The notes under the pieces: generated by a model | What the model was told of the DNA's origin: nothing | The model's input: the letters and a program-made list of their open reading frames with translations, nothing else | Databases searched by the model: none | Translations under genes and position numbers: made by a program | In this document: positions 54,926 to 64,000 of the stretch, piece after piece | How the letters are laid out: every line of letters starts with the position of its first letter | How positions within the stretch are numbered: position 1 is the first letter of the stretch | Assembly (NCBI RefSeq): GCF_001652915.1 | Contig: NZ_BBQI01000017.1 | Coordinates: 124,001 to 188,000 of the forward strand | Origin: Cupriavidus sp. D384 | GTDB lineage: Bacteria > Pseudomonadota > Gammaproteobacteria > Burkholderiales > Burkholderiaceae | Reading direction: 5' to 3' | Length of the DNA stretch: 64,000 nt

Positions 54926-57547
54926 TTACCGCTTGCGCGTGGCGCGGCTGGTTTTGCCGGCTGGCTTGGGCGCCCGCTTGGCAGCGGACTTCTTGGCCGT
55001 CTTCAGGTGCGGCGGCTTGGGCTTGGCGGCCCGCTTGGCCTGCTTGCCAGCAGGCGTCTGGCGGCCCGGATGCGGCGCATGCCCGACATTCGCTTCACGC
55101 GGCTTCACCGGCGTGATCACGGCCTCGAACACCGGTTGCTCTTCGATCACGCGGTCCAGCGTTTCGTCGAACGATTCCTCGGGCTTCGAGGTGCCGCCCA
55201 GCAGCGCGGCCAGTTGCCGACCCTTCTTGCGCGCGGGCACCGCATGGGCTGCCGGCACGCGCGGTTGCTCGGGAGCACCGGCGCGCCCACGCAGCGTCTT
55301 GGCCGACGGCTCCTGCACCAGGCGGAAGTCGATCTTGCGCGCATCCAGGTCCACGCGCGATACCTGCACGCGCACGCGATCGGTCAGCCGGTAGCGGATG
55401 CCGGTGCGCTCGCCACGCAGTTCGTTGCGCGCCTCGTCGTACTGGAAGTAGTCGCTGCCCAGTTCGGTGACATGCACCAGCCCTTCCACGTACAGCTCGT
55501 CGAGCTGCACGAAGATGCCGAACGACGTGACCGCGCTGATCGTACCGGCGAAGTCGCTGCCAAGCTTGTCACGCATGAAGTAGCACTTCAGCCAGGCTTC
55601 CACGTCGCGCGATGCCTCGTCGGCACGGCGTTCGTTGGCCGAGCAGTGCAGCCCCAGTTCGTCCCAAATACCCTCGTCGCGCTTGGCGCGAGCGGCGGCG
55701 TTCTCGGCACGTTTCTCGGCATCGGCGGCCTGCATGCGGCGCGCCTTGGGCGAGATCTGCGTGTTGAGTTCCGTGCCGTGGATAAAGGCCGGCCGGTACT
55801 TGGTATGCGCCAGGATCGCCTTGATCGAGCGATGCACGAGCAGGTCGGGATAGCGCCGGATCGGACTCGTGAAGTGCGCGTAGGCCTCGTAGGCCAGGCC
55901 GAAGTGGCCGATATTGTCCGGGCTGTAGACGGCCTGCTGCATCGAGCGCAGCAGCATCGTCTGCAGCATCGGCGCATCGGGGCGGGACTTGATCTTGTCC
56001 ATCACCTCGGCATAGTCCGATGCCTGCGGCTTGTCGCCGCCGCCCAGGGACAGGCCGGCCGTCCTCAGGAATTCGCGCAGGTTCTTGAGCTTTTCCTCGC
56101 TCGGGCCCGCGTGGATGCGGTACAGCGCCGGGTGCTTGAACCGTTCGAGGAAGTCGGCCGCGCAGACGTTGGCCGTCAGCATGCACTCCTCGATCAGCCG
56201 GTGCGCATCGTTGCGGGTACGCGGCAGGATCTGTTCGATCTTGCCCTGCGCGTTGCAGACGATATACGTCTCGGTCGTGTCGAAGTCGATTGCACCCCGC
56301 TCGCGGCGCGCCTTGAGCAGGACCTGAAACAGCTCGTACAGGTTCTGCAGGTGCGGCACCAGTTCGGCACGCTTGTGCGCCTCGGGGCCCTTGGTGTTCG
56401 ACAGCACGGCCCAGACCTCGTTATAGGTCAGGCGCGCCGCCGAGTGCATCACGGCCGGATAGAACTGGTAGCCCTTGAGTTCGCCCTTGGCCGTAATCAC
56501 GGCATCGCAGACCATGCACAGGCGGTCGACATTCGGATTCAGCGAGCACAGGCCGTTCGACAGCTTTTCCGGCAGCATCGGAATCACACGCCGCGGGAAG
56601 TACACAGAGGTGGCGCGGTCGAGCGCATCGGCATCCAGCGGCGTGCCGGGCCGCACGTAGTGCGACACGTCGGCGATGGCCACGATCAGGCGCCAACCCT
56701 TGGCGCGGCCGATCTTGACCGGCTCGCAGTAGACCGCATCGTCGAAGTCGCGGGCATCCTCGCCGTCGATCGTCACCAGCGGCACGTCGCGCAGGTCGAT
56801 GCGGTGATCCAGGTCGGCCTGGCGCACTTCGTCCGGCAACGCCTGCGCTTCCTTGGCGGCAGCCGCCGAGAACTCGTGCGGCACGCCGTACTTGCGCACG
56901 GCGATCTCGATTTCCATGCCGGGATCATCGATATCGCCCAGCACCTCGACCACGCGGCCCACGGGCTGCACGTAACGGTCCGGCCATTCCATCAGTTCGA
57001 CGCTGACCACCTGGCCCACGCGCGCCTTGCCTTGCGACTTGGGCGGGATCAGGATGTCCTGGCCGATGCGCTTGTCTTCGGGCGCCACCACCAGCACGCC
57101 GTTTTCGGACAGCAGCCGGCCGATCACGAAGCGGTTGGCCCGCTCCACGATCTCGACGATCTGCCCTTCCGGACGCCCGCGGCGGTCGTAGCCCACCACG
57201 CGCACCTGGGCGCGGTCGTTGTGCATCGCCTTCTGCAGTTCGCGCTCGGGCAGGAAGATATCGTCCTCGCCATCGTCGCGAATCAGGAAGCCAAAGCCGT
57301 CGCGGTGGCCCTGTACGCGGCCCACCACGAAATTCGGTTGATGGGCCAGTTCGTAGCGGCCCTTGCGGTTCAGCTCGATCTGGCCGTCGCGTTCCATCGC
57401 GGCAAGCCGTTTCTGAAAGCCGTCATGCTCCTTGCGCGTGACGGCCAGGGCCTTGGCGATGTCGCCGGCCGACAGGGGCGACCCCGAAGTTCTCAGTACG
57501 CCGAGGATTTCTTCCCGGCTAGGGATCGGATAGTTGTTCTGATTCAA
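54926..57547 (-). CDS. rnr: ribonuclease R
   Basis: 3'-5' exoribonuclease (873 aa) that degrades structured RNA and takes part in RNA quality control. Order: N-terminal helix-turn-helix domain (PSREEILGVLRTSGSPLSAG), two cold-shock domains (GFGFLIRDDGEDDIFLPERE), the RNB catalytic domain with DGEDARDFDDAV (metal-binding aspartates) and HYVRPGTPLD, HFTSPIRRYPDL, an S1 domain (GTISAVTSFGIFVQLDELY), and a long Lys/Arg/Pro-rich tail (about 790-873). The basic tail is typical in kind and is thought to bind RNA. Cotranscribed with rlmB. Confidence 0.97.
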   Translation of the reverse strand: MNQNNYPIPSREEILGVLRTSGSPLSAGDIAKALAVTRKEHDGFQKRLAAMERDGQIELNRKGRYELAHQPNFVVGRVQGHRDGFGFLIRDDGEDDIFLPERELQKAMHNDRAQVRVVGYDRRGRPEGQIVEIVERANRFVIGRLLSENGVLVVAPEDKRIGQDILIPPKSQGKARVGQVVSVELMEWPDRYVQPVGRVVEVLGDIDDPGMEIEIAVRKYGVPHEFSAAAAKEAQALPDEVRQADLDHRIDLRDVPLVTIDGEDARDFDDAVYCEPVKIGRAKGWRLIVAIADVSHYVRPGTPLDADALDRATSVYFPRRVIPMLPEKLSNGLCSLNPNVDRLCMVCDAVITAKGELKGYQFYPAVMHSAARLTYNEVWAVLSNTKGPEAHKRAELVPHLQNLYELFQVLLKARRERGAIDFDTTETYIVCNAQGKIEQILPRTRNDAHRLIEECMLTANVCAADFLERFKHPALYRIHAGPSEEKLKNLREFLRTAGLSLGGGDKPQASDYAEVMDKIKSRPDAPMLQTMLLRSMQQAVYSPDNIGHFGLAYEAYAHFTSPIRRYPDLLVHRSIKAILAHTKYRPAFIHGTELNTQISPKARRMQAADAEKRAENAAARAKRDEGIWDELGLHCSANERRADEASRDVEAWLKCYFMRDKLGSDFAGTISAVTSFGIFVQLDELYVEGLVHVTELGSDYFQYDEARNELRGERTGIRYRLTDRVRVQVSRVDLDARKIDFRLVQEPSAKTLRGRAGAPEQPRVPAAHAVPARKKGRQLAALLGGTSKPEESFDETLDRVIEEQPVFEAVITPVKPREANVGHAPHPGRQTPAGKQAKRAAKPKPPHLKTAKKSAAKRAPKPAGKTSRATRKR

Positions 57548-57563
57548 TTTTTCTCGAAACTAT

Positions 57564-57591
57564 TTGACAAACGTTTGACGGTCGCTATAAT
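57564..57591 (+). promoter_or_regulatory. consensus promoter of tRNA-Leu
   Basis: TTGACA (57564-57569), a 16-nt spacer and TATAAT (57586-57591) are perfect sigma-70 hexamers. They lie 25 nt before the tRNA. The promoter is in the gap to the divergent rnr gene. Confidence 0.9.
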
Positions 57592-57616
57592 GGCCGCTTC
57601 GGTTGTTTCGACACCT

Positions 57617-57703
57617 GCCCAGGTGGCGGAATTGGTAGACGCACTAGGTTCAGGTCCTAGCGGTGGCAACACTGTGGAGGTTCGAGTCCTCTCCTGGGCA
57701 CCA
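57617..57703 (+). tRNA. tRNA-Leu (anticodon CAG)
   Basis: Cloverleaf of 87 nt including the encoded CCA. Acceptor arms GCCCAGG and CCTGGGC pair fully; the D-arm, a long type II variable arm and the T-loop GGTTCGAGTCC are seen. Anticodon stem CTAGG/CCTAG closes the loop TTCAGGT, giving anticodon CAG, which reads CUG, the main leucine codon of this GC-rich genome. A perfect promoter precedes it and a terminator follows. Confidence 0.97.
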
Positions 57704-57716
57704 AGATTCAGCAAGG

Positions 57717-57744
57717 AACCCGCAACGTGAGTTGCGGGTTTTTT
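57717..57744 (+). terminator. terminator after tRNA-Leu
   Basis: A 10-bp perfect stem (57717-57726 with 57731-57740) with a GTGA loop is followed by a T-run. It begins 14 nt after the tRNA. Confidence 0.93.
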
Positions 57745-57976
57745 GTTTTCTGCTGCTGAATCCTTCAAATTCTCTCCCTCTTGCCTGTTGCCTTTGTCCG
57801 TGGCTCTTTTCTGACTTGGAGCCGTGGATGAGTGTATCAGTTTCAGTGCCGATTCCGGCATTATCTCGCCATCTTCGCCACATCCATCGCGAAAAATAGA
57901 GTGGCCTCCCCATTCAACTCACCGATTGACGGTGGGCCGATCTGTAACTATGATGGTTTCACATTGAGATTTCCGC
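57745..57976. other. non-coding stretch between tRNA-Leu terminator and the Rrf2 gene
   Basis: About 230 bp, less GC-rich than the rest of the window and without a plausible gene. Its last part holds the operator-like motif described separately at 57943-57964. Confidence 0.6.
57943..57964. promoter_or_regulatory. operator-like motif, copy 1, upstream of the Rrf2 gene
   Basis: TGTAAC, a 6-nt spacer and GGTTTCACAT form an imperfect palindrome (TGT-n-AC ... GT-nnn-ACA). The same arrangement recurs in front of the next gene (copy 2), with 18 of 22 positions identical. It ends 12 nt before the ATG of the regulator, where binding would block transcription or translation. Confidence 0.7.
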
Positions 57977-58411
57977 ATGAGCACCAGCAGCCGGTTTGCC
58001 GTCGCCGTCCATATTCTCACCCTGCTCGCGCAGGCTGAGGGCCCGGTCCCGTCGTCGATGATCGCTGGCAGCGTAGGCACCAACCCGGCGCTGATCCGCC
58101 GCATGATCGGCACGCTGACCGAAGCGGGCTTTGTGACGACGACGATGGGTAGCACCGGCGGCGCGACACTGGCGCGGGCTGCGTCAGACATCACGCTGCT
58201 CGACGTCTTCCGTGCCACCGAGACCACGGCGCTGATCACGCTGCACCAAAGCGCGCCGAATCCGGCGTGCATGGTGGGCCGCGAGATCACGGGCGCCCTG
58301 CAGGTGGTGGCCGATCGCGCACAAGCTGCCATGGACGCCTCGCTCGCGGAGATCACGATTGCCAGCATGCTCGGCGAGGTCGAGCATGCCGCCCGGCGCC
58401 GCAAGCGCTGA
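57977..58411 (+). CDS. Rrf2-family transcriptional regulator
   Basis: Winged-helix regulator (144 aa). Seen: the Rrf2 N-terminal FAVAVHILTLLAQAEG, a recognition region PSSMIAGSVGTNPALIRRMI, the wing GFVTTTMGSTGGATLA, and a dimerisation helix. It has a single cysteine (PACMVGREI), so it lacks the three-cysteine iron-sulfur site of IscR/NsrR and more likely senses redox or electrophiles through one thiol, as YwnA/HypR-type members do (inference). A shared upstream motif suggests it controls itself and the following oxidoreductase gene. Confidence 0.9.
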   Translation: MSTSSRFAVAVHILTLLAQAEGPVPSSMIAGSVGTNPALIRRMIGTLTEAGFVTTTMGSTGGATLARAASDITLLDVFRATETTALITLHQSAPNPACMVGREITGALQVVADRAQAAMDASLAEITIASMLGEVEHAARRRKR

Positions 58412-58427
58412 TTTTTTTACCTCGATA

Positions 58428-58449
58428 TGTAACCAACTTGGTTTCACAT
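58428..58449. promoter_or_regulatory. operator-like motif, copy 2, upstream of the NAD(P)-binding oxidoreductase gene
   Basis: TGTAAC, a 6-nt spacer and GGTTTCACAT, nearly the same as copy 1 in front of the Rrf2 gene. Here the central symmetry is better (TAACC ... GGTTT). It lies 24 nt before the ATG. Confidence 0.7.
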
Positions 58450-58473
58450 CCACCTAGCCAAAAGGAATCCATC

Positions 58474-59085
58474 ATGAAGATCGCCATCATTGGCGCCACG
58501 GGCAACGTGGGCAGCCGCCTGACCGACGAAGCCCTGCGCCGTGGCCATACCGTGACCGCCCTCGCCCGCCAGGCATCCAAACTGCCCGCGCGCGAAGGCG
58601 TGACCGCCCATGACGTGGATGTCGCCAACGCATCGGCACTGGCCGCTGCACTGCGCGGCAGCGATGTCGTCATCAGCACGGTGCGCTTCCTGCAAACCAG
58701 CGCCGCGCAGATCTTGGCCGCGGTCAAGGCCGCTGGCGTCGACCGCCTGCTGGTGGTGGGCGGCGCGGGCAGCCTCTATGTGGCACCCGGCGTGCAACTC
58801 GTAGATACGCCAAATTTCCCCGACGCCTACAAGGCCGAGGCATCGGCCGGGCGCGATTTCCTCAACGCATTGCGCGGAGAAACGGCCCTGGCGTGGACCT
58901 TCCTGTCGCCTTCGGCCCTGTTCACACCGGGCGAACGGACAGGCAAATTCCGTCTGGGGAACGATGATCTGCTCACGGCTGCCGATGGCAAGAGCTGGAT
59001 CTCGATGGAAGACTATGCGATCGCAATGCTCGACGAAATCGAGCAGCCGAAGCACGTGCGGGAGCGGTTCACGGTTGGGTACTGA
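58474..59085 (+). CDS. NAD(P)-binding oxidoreductase, atypical SDR (NmrA/YwnB-like)
   Basis: Rossmann-fold protein (203 aa). Seen: the N-terminal dinucleotide-binding MKIAIIGATGNVGSRLTDEA, DVVISTVRF, LLVVGGAGSLYV, and a short C-terminal part. It lacks the YxxxK pair of classical SDRs, so it belongs to the atypical NAD(P)H-binding group (YwnB, BVR-B-like), whose members include quinone or flavin reductases. Start set by AAAGGAA 8 nt upstream. Pairing with an Rrf2 regulator resembles ywnA-ywnB of Bacillus (family knowledge). Confidence 0.9.
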   Translation: MKIAIIGATGNVGSRLTDEALRRGHTVTALARQASKLPAREGVTAHDVDVANASALAAALRGSDVVISTVRFLQTSAAQILAAVKAAGVDRLLVVGGAGSLYVAPGVQLVDTPNFPDAYKAEASAGRDFLNALRGETALAWTFLSPSALFTPGERTGKFRLGNDDLLTAADGKSWISMEDYAIAMLDEIEQPKHVRERFTVGY

Positions 59086-59103
59086 TTACCCGCCCGGCAA
59101 GGC

Positions 59104-59133
59104 CTCCCCACCCCCGCGTTCGGGCGTGGGGAG
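59104..59133. terminator. hairpin between two convergent genes
   Basis: A 13-bp interrupted stem (outer arms CTCCCCAC and GTGGGGAG, one mismatch, inner CCCG/CGGG) with a CGTT loop lies in the 63-bp gap between the oxidoreductase and phosphoribosyltransferase genes. No T-run, but position and stability suggest a shared terminator. Confidence 0.6.
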
Positions 59134-59148
59134 CAGACAAGGCGGCGC

Positions 59149-59718
59149 TTACGCAGCGCTGTCGTCTTCCAGCAGGCTGGCGCGCTTGCCGCGCTTGAGC
59201 CAGGCGGCCAGGTTGTGCGGGCGCAGCGTGTCGTATTCCTCGAACGGCTGGTGGATCCACGGGTTCGACGGCAGGAACGTCACGTGATAGTCGGGCTCCA
59301 CCTTCGAGCAGGCCTTGTACCAGAGCACGGCCGAGCGCACGTCGGTCACGGCCGGGTAGCGTTCCTTCAGGTGACGGCCCACGCGCTCCAGCGTGACACC
59401 GGAGTCGACCAGGTCGTCCACGAGCAGGATCTTGCCCGACAGTTCGCCACGGGTCATCGTGATGTATTGCGCGATGTCCAGGTCGCCCTGCTGCGTACCG
59501 GCGGCTTCACGGTACGAGCTGGTCGCCAGGATCGCCAGCGGCACATCGAAAATACGCGACATCTGGTCGCCCACGCGCAGGCCGCCACGGGCCAGGCACA
59601 GGATCTTGTCGAACTTCCACCCCGACTCATGCACGTTCAGCGACAAGCGTGCGATCAGGCGGTGGTACTCGTCCCAGGAGACCCACAGGTTCTCTTCGTC
59701 GTTGACAGGCAGGTTCAT
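59149..59718 (-). CDS. phosphoribosyltransferase (purine/xanthine type)
   Basis: Type I phosphoribosyltransferase (189 aa). Seen: LCLARGGLRVGDQMSRIFD near residue 40 and the PRPP-binding loop ILLVDDLVDSGVTLERVG. The layout resembles bacterial xanthine/guanine/hypoxanthine salvage enzymes of about this size. The base used is not certain. Start MNLPVNDEENLW at 59718. It is 134 nt downstream of purA on the same strand, consistent with a role in purine metabolism. Confidence 0.88.
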   Translation of the reverse strand: MNLPVNDEENLWVSWDEYHRLIARLSLNVHESGWKFDKILCLARGGLRVGDQMSRIFDVPLAILATSSYREAAGTQQGDLDIAQYITMTRGELSGKILLVDDLVDSGVTLERVGRHLKERYPAVTDVRSAVLWYKACSKVEPDYHVTFLPSNPWIHQPFEEYDTLRPHNLAAWLKRGKRASLLEDDSAA

Positions 59719-59852
59719 GGCGTCTTTTCTTCTAATGGCCGGATCATTGGCCAGTGGATAAAGCATCGGCCCGCATGTCGCGGGCCGAATGGCTTTTGTG
59801 AGGCCGCGGCGCTCATGGCGCCACGGTCATGCTCACGGATATTTCCGTCGCG

Positions 59853-61214
<1,362 letters not shown>

Positions 61215-61275
61215 TTAAAAACGTATTCTACTCTCGTTGTTCGACGGTTCCGGGTTTTCACGGGTCCGTGTCACA

Positions 61276-61328
61276 GACGTTTGCTGTCCATTCCGGGCGA
61301 TAACAGGCCGCCACGGGCAGCAAACGTC
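61276..61328. repeat. long inverted repeat between hisZ and purA
   Basis: Arms GACGTTTGCTGTCC (61276-61289) and GGGCAGCAAACGTC (61315-61328) are complementary over 14 positions with one mismatch, around a 25-nt spacer. No T-run follows. In RNA it would form a stable hairpin; in DNA each arm resembles the half-site (GCAAACGT) of LacI/PurR-type operators. Function unknown. Confidence 0.65.
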
Positions 61329-61385
61329 ATTTGAAAGCAGGTGGAAAGCGCCGGCACGGATCGGCCGGCAGTGGAAATCAGCGAA

Positions 61386-62537
61386 TCAACGCGGGACTAC
61401 GACCCAGGCATCGCCCTGGCGCTGCAGTTGGCGGTCGCAGTTGAATTCATCGAGTTCGTGCGTATGGCCGGGCAGCGACTGGATCACGATCTCGCCCGCC
61501 GCGCGCAGCGTGGCGATGGTCGCACTGAGCGCGGGATCGGCATCCCACGGCGCAAAAATGGCCAGCGCACGGACTTCTACCGGCGACAGGGCTGCCACTT
61601 CGCGCAGATCGAGCGAAAAACCAGTGGCCGGGCGAGCACGGCCGAACGCCTCGCCCACCTTGTCGTAGCGGCCGCCACGGGCCACGTAATTCGGCAGGCC
61701 TGCAACATAAGCCGTGAACATCACGCCGCTGTGATAGTGGTAACCGCGCAAATCCGAAAGATCGATGTTCACGCTGGCACCGCGCACCTGTCCAGCCAAA
61801 GCGGCCAGTTCGTCCAGCGCTCGGCCGATGGCCGGGTCGGCGGGCAACGTTCCACGCGCACGTTCGATCACTTCAACGCCCCCATACAGCGTCGGCAATG
61901 CCAGCAACGCATTGCGCTCGGTGTCGGGCAGGCCTTGCGTCAGTTCACGCAGGGCCGGCACATCCTTCGTTTCAAGTGCCGCAAACAGCGCATCCTCGAT
62001 ATTGCGCACTGACGGCAGCGCCGACAGCAGTGCTTCGAGAATGCCGGCGTGGCACAGGTCCAGCCGGATGTCGACCAGCCCGGCGGCCTGCAGGGCAGCC
62101 AGCATCAACTCCTGGATCTCGACGTCGGCTTCCAGGCCCGCATGGCCGTAGATCTCGGCACCAATCTGAATCGGCTCGCGCGTGGCGTGGAAACCGGCCG
62201 GACGCGCATGCAGCACGTTGCCCGCGTAGCACAGGCGCGTCACACCCGGACGGTTCAGCAGGTGCGCATCGATACGCGCCACCTGCGGCGTAATGTCGGC
62301 ACGCAGGCCCATCGTGCGGCCCGAAAGCTGATCCACCAGCTTCAGCGTACGCAGGTCCAGGTCATGGCCGGTACCAGTCAGCAGCGACTCCAGGTACTCG
62401 AGCATCGGGGGCATGACCAGCTCATAGCCATAGGTGCGGAACAGGTCCAGCATGCGGCGGCGCAGTTCTTCAATCTTGCGCGCTTCCGACGGCAGGACGT
62501 CGGCAATGTTTTCGGGCAGGAGCCAGCGGTTGGACAT
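61386..62537 (-). CDS. hisZ: ATP phosphoribosyltransferase regulatory subunit HisZ
   Basis: Histidyl-tRNA synthetase paralogue (383 aa) that pairs with short-form HisG to start histidine synthesis. Seen: [36 protein letters not shown] (motif 2-like), YAGNVLHAR, and [13 protein letters not shown] with [13 protein letters not shown]. It lacks the anticodon-binding domain of true HisRS, as expected. Start [16 protein letters not shown] at 62537. HisG itself is not in the window. Confidence 0.95.
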   Translation of the reverse strand: MSNRWLLPENIADVLPSEARKIEELRRRMLDLFRTYGYELVMPPMLEYLESLLTGTGHDLDLRTLKLVDQLSGRTMGLRADITPQVARIDAHLLNRPGVTRLCYAGNVLHARPAGFHATREPIQIGAEIYGHAGLEADVEIQELMLAALQAAGLVDIRLDLCHAGILEALLSALPSVRNIEDALFAALETKDVPALRELTQGLPDTERNALLALPTLYGGVEVIERARGTLPADPAIGRALDELAALAGQVRGASVNIDLSDLRGYHYHSGVMFTAYVAGLPNYVARGGRYDKVGEAFGRARPATGFSLDLREVAALSPVEVRALAIFAPWDADPALSATIATLRAAGEIVIQSLPGHTHELDEFNCDRQLQRQGDAWVVVPR

Positions 62538-62590
62538 GGGGGTCTCTTCTATCAAAATCCGGGCCGGCGAGGCGCAAGCCCCCCAGCCGG

Positions 62591-62614
62591 ACAAAACCCC
62601 GGCGGACCGGGGTT
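62591..62614 (-). terminator. terminator after hflC
   Basis: An 8-bp perfect stem (AACCCCGG at 62595-62602 with CCGGGGTT at 62607-62614) around a 4-nt loop is followed on the minus strand by TTTTG. It lies about 65 nt after hflC and would separate hflKC from hisZ. Confidence 0.75.
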
Positions 62615-62677
62615 CTGTCGAATGTTGCGTTTCACGGCCCCCGCTTTGAGCGGGATGCCCGATGCGCGCCGTGCGCG

Positions 62678-63583
62678 CTACTTCTTGCCGCCGCTACCGG
62701 AAGCCGGCGCCGCGTTGCCGCCCGCCGACCGCATATAGCGGAAGAAGTCCGAATTCGGCTCCAGCACCATCACGTTGCCCTTGTCGCGGAACGTGTTGCG
62801 GTAGGCTTCCATGCTGCGCCAGAACTGCGCGAAGCTGGGATCCTTGCCAAAGGCATCGGCGTAGATCTGCGACGACTTGGCATCGCCCTCGCCCTTGACG
62901 ATCTGGGCATCGCGATAGGCTTCGGCCAGTACCACCTCGCGCTGACGGTCGGCATCGGCACGGATTTTCTCACCTTCGGCGGCGCCCGTCGAACGCAGTT
63001 CGTTGGCAACGCGCTTGCGCTCGGCTTCCATGCGGCGATAAACCGACTCGCTGATCGCGGGCAGCAGGTCCACGCGCTTCAGGCGCACGTCGAGGATTTC
63101 GACGCCCACGGACTGTGCGTATTCGGCCATGCCGACGCGAATGTTCTGCATGACCTTGTCGCGCTCGCCTGCCACCACGTCGGACACGGTGCGCTTGCCG
63201 AACTCCTCGCGCGCCACGGCGTCGATACGCTGCGTCATGCGGTCCTGGGCGCCACGGACGTTGCCGGCGAATGCCACGAAGAACTTGCGGGGATCGGTAA
63301 TTCGCCATTTGACGAACCAGTCCACCACCATCGACTTCTTCTCGGCGGTCAGGAAACGCTCACTGGCGGCCACGTCGATCGTCTGCAGGCGACGATCCAT
63401 GAACACCACGTTCTGCAGCGGCGGCGGCAGCTTGAAATGCAGGCCCGGTTCACGCACCACCTGCTTGATCTCGCCGAAGGCAAAGACCACGGCATACTGG
63501 CGCTGATCGACCACGAACAGCATCGACGATACGACGGCCAGCAGGATAAACAGGCCAATGGCAAAGGAAATCAGTCGGTTCAT
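62678..63583 (-). CDS. hflC: HflC, protease modulator (SPFH/band 7)
   Basis: Membrane protein (301 aa) that with HflK forms a large complex around FtsH. One N-terminal helix ([19 protein letters not shown]) is followed by the SPFH domain ([18 protein letters not shown]) and a long helical region ([33 protein letters not shown]). The C-terminus is Gly/Ser-rich. It follows hflK by 11 nt. Confidence 0.96.
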   Translation of the reverse strand: MNRLISFAIGLFILLAVVSSMLFVVDQRQYAVVFAFGEIKQVVREPGLHFKLPPPLQNVVFMDRRLQTIDVAASERFLTAEKKSMVVDWFVKWRITDPRKFFVAFAGNVRGAQDRMTQRIDAVAREEFGKRTVSDVVAGERDKVMQNIRVGMAEYAQSVGVEILDVRLKRVDLLPAISESVYRRMEAERKRVANELRSTGAAEGEKIRADADRQREVVLAEAYRDAQIVKGEGDAKSSQIYADAFGKDPSFAQFWRSMEAYRNTFRDKGNVMVLEPNSDFFRYMRSAGGNAAPASGSGGKK

Positions 63584-63594
63584 GACGGGTCTCC

Positions 63595-64000
63595 TTAGCG
63601 AACGTCGCGGTCGCGGTTGCGCATCGACTCACGCGACCGGATGTCCGGCGTGGGCGTGTCGGTCGTGGCCGGCGTGCTGGAGCCCGCCGCCGGCGCAGTG
63701 GCCTGCGACGGCAGTTGCGACATCAGCTTGTCCAGCGGCAGGTACAGCAGATTGTTGCCCGCCTTGGCGTCAACGAGGATCTTGTTCGTGTTGCTGTAGA
63801 TCTGCTGCATGGTCTCCAGATAGATTCGGTCGCGCGTCACCTGCGGCGCCTTGGCATATTCGGTCTGCACCGAGCGGAAGCGCGCGGCATCACCCTCGGC
63901 CTGTGCCACCACACGGGCACGGTAGGCTTCGGACTCTTCCTTCAGGCGCGCCGCCGTGCCGCGGGCACGCGGCAGGATGTCGTTGGCATAGGCCTGGCCT
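63595..64000 (-). CDS. hflK: HflK, protease modulator, 5' part beyond the window
   Basis: C-terminal 134 or so codons of HflK, partner of HflC. The frame is open to the right edge and reads YANDILPRARGTAARLKEES, then ARVVAQAEGDAARFRSV and a helix ending in NLLYLPLDKLM, the family's C-terminal region. The last 40 residues are Ala/Pro/Thr-rich and polar. Start codon and membrane helix lie outside the window. Confidence 0.94.
   Translation of the reverse strand, partial: GQAYANDILPRARGTAARLKEESEAYRARVVAQAEGDAARFRSVQTEYAKAPQVTRDRIYLETMQQIYSNTNKILVDAKAGNNLLYLPLDKLMSQLPSQATAPAAGSSTPATTDTPTPDIRSRESMRNRDRDVR

Noticed and set aside
57617-57703. tRNA-Leu as an integration site for a genomic island
   Set aside because: No integrase, no direct repeat of the tRNA 3' end and no phage-like genes follow; a normal terminator and small regulator genes do.
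53846-57730. A very long open frame on the plus strand opposite rnr, rlmB and part of the sirtuin gene
   Set aside because: Antisense shadow of high-GC genes; composition is unlike a protein and it runs through three genes and the tRNA.
62538-62677. A DUF2065 small gene between hflC and hisZ, present in some relatives
   Set aside because: The gap is only 140 bp, too short, and shows no suitable frame; it contains a terminator instead.

Overview
The window is a high-GC, gene-dense stretch of a betaproteobacterial chromosome. The protein sequences and gene orders (odhA-odhB-odhL, hflK-hflC-hisZ-purA, rnr-rlmB, glnA with ntrB-ntrC, cbb3 oxidase with ccoN-S-I) point to Burkholderiaceae, most likely Cupriavidus or a close relative. 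This is an inference from recognisable proteins; no 16S rRNA gene is present. I find no insertion sequence, prophage, integrase, toxin-antitoxin pair or CRISPR array. There is one tRNA gene, tRNA-Leu(CAG).

Layout. (1) 1-4.2 kb: the left edge cuts ccoN (cbb3 oxidase subunit I); next come ccoS and ccoI, with FNR/ANR-type boxes in front of ccoN and in front of ccoI. (2) 4.2-11.5 kb: zapE, then the 2-oxoglutarate dehydrogenase operon odhA-odhB-odhL with a structured leader. (3) 11.5-16.6 kb: a complete glycerol-3-phosphate uptake operon, ugpB-A-E-C-Q. (4) 16.7-18 kb: a HAD phosphatase and a small lipoprotein. (5) 18-23.5 kb: nitrogen control, with glnA, a DUF4124 protein, ntrB and ntrC, and a sigma-54/NtrC promoter region upstream of glnA. 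(6) 23.5-28.7 kb: a rhodanese, a CinA/MoaB-type protein, an EI24/CysZ-like membrane protein, and a three-gene envelope-type cluster (beta-propeller, polysaccharide deacetylase, sterol-desaturase-like hydroxylase). (7) 28.8-35 kb: hrpA and argA, divergent from one very short shared promoter, and yggX. (8) 35-51.4 kb: anaerobic nitrate respiration, narK1-narK2-narGHJI followed by a beta-carbonic anhydrase, a DGC zinc-binding protein and a nitronate-monooxygenase-like flavoprotein; then an unassigned polytopic membrane protein divergent from narX-narL. (9) 51.4-57.5 kb: rpiA and tal (pentose phosphate pathway), a sirtuin, rlmB and rnr. (10) 57.6-59.1 kb: tRNA-Leu, then an Rrf2 regulator and an NAD(P)-binding oxidoreductase that share a 22-bp upstream motif. 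(11) 59.1-64 kb: a phosphoribosyltransferase, purA, hisZ, hflC and the 3' part of hflK, cut by the right edge.

How it works together. Two respiratory modules for low oxygen lie in the window: the high-affinity cbb3 oxidase and nitrate reductase with its NarXL sensor. The oxygen-responsive boxes at the cco genes fit that use. The Odh complex feeds the TCA cycle, and its product/substrate 2-oxoglutarate links to the GlnA/NtrBC nitrogen circuit. Most other genes are housekeeping. The items most worth following up are the shared palindromic -10 element between two apparently leaderless genes (hrpA/argA), the duplicated Rrf2-associated operator, the three-gene envelope cluster, and the carbonic anhydrase-DGC-flavoprotein tail of the nar operon with the neighbouring histidine-bearing membrane protein.
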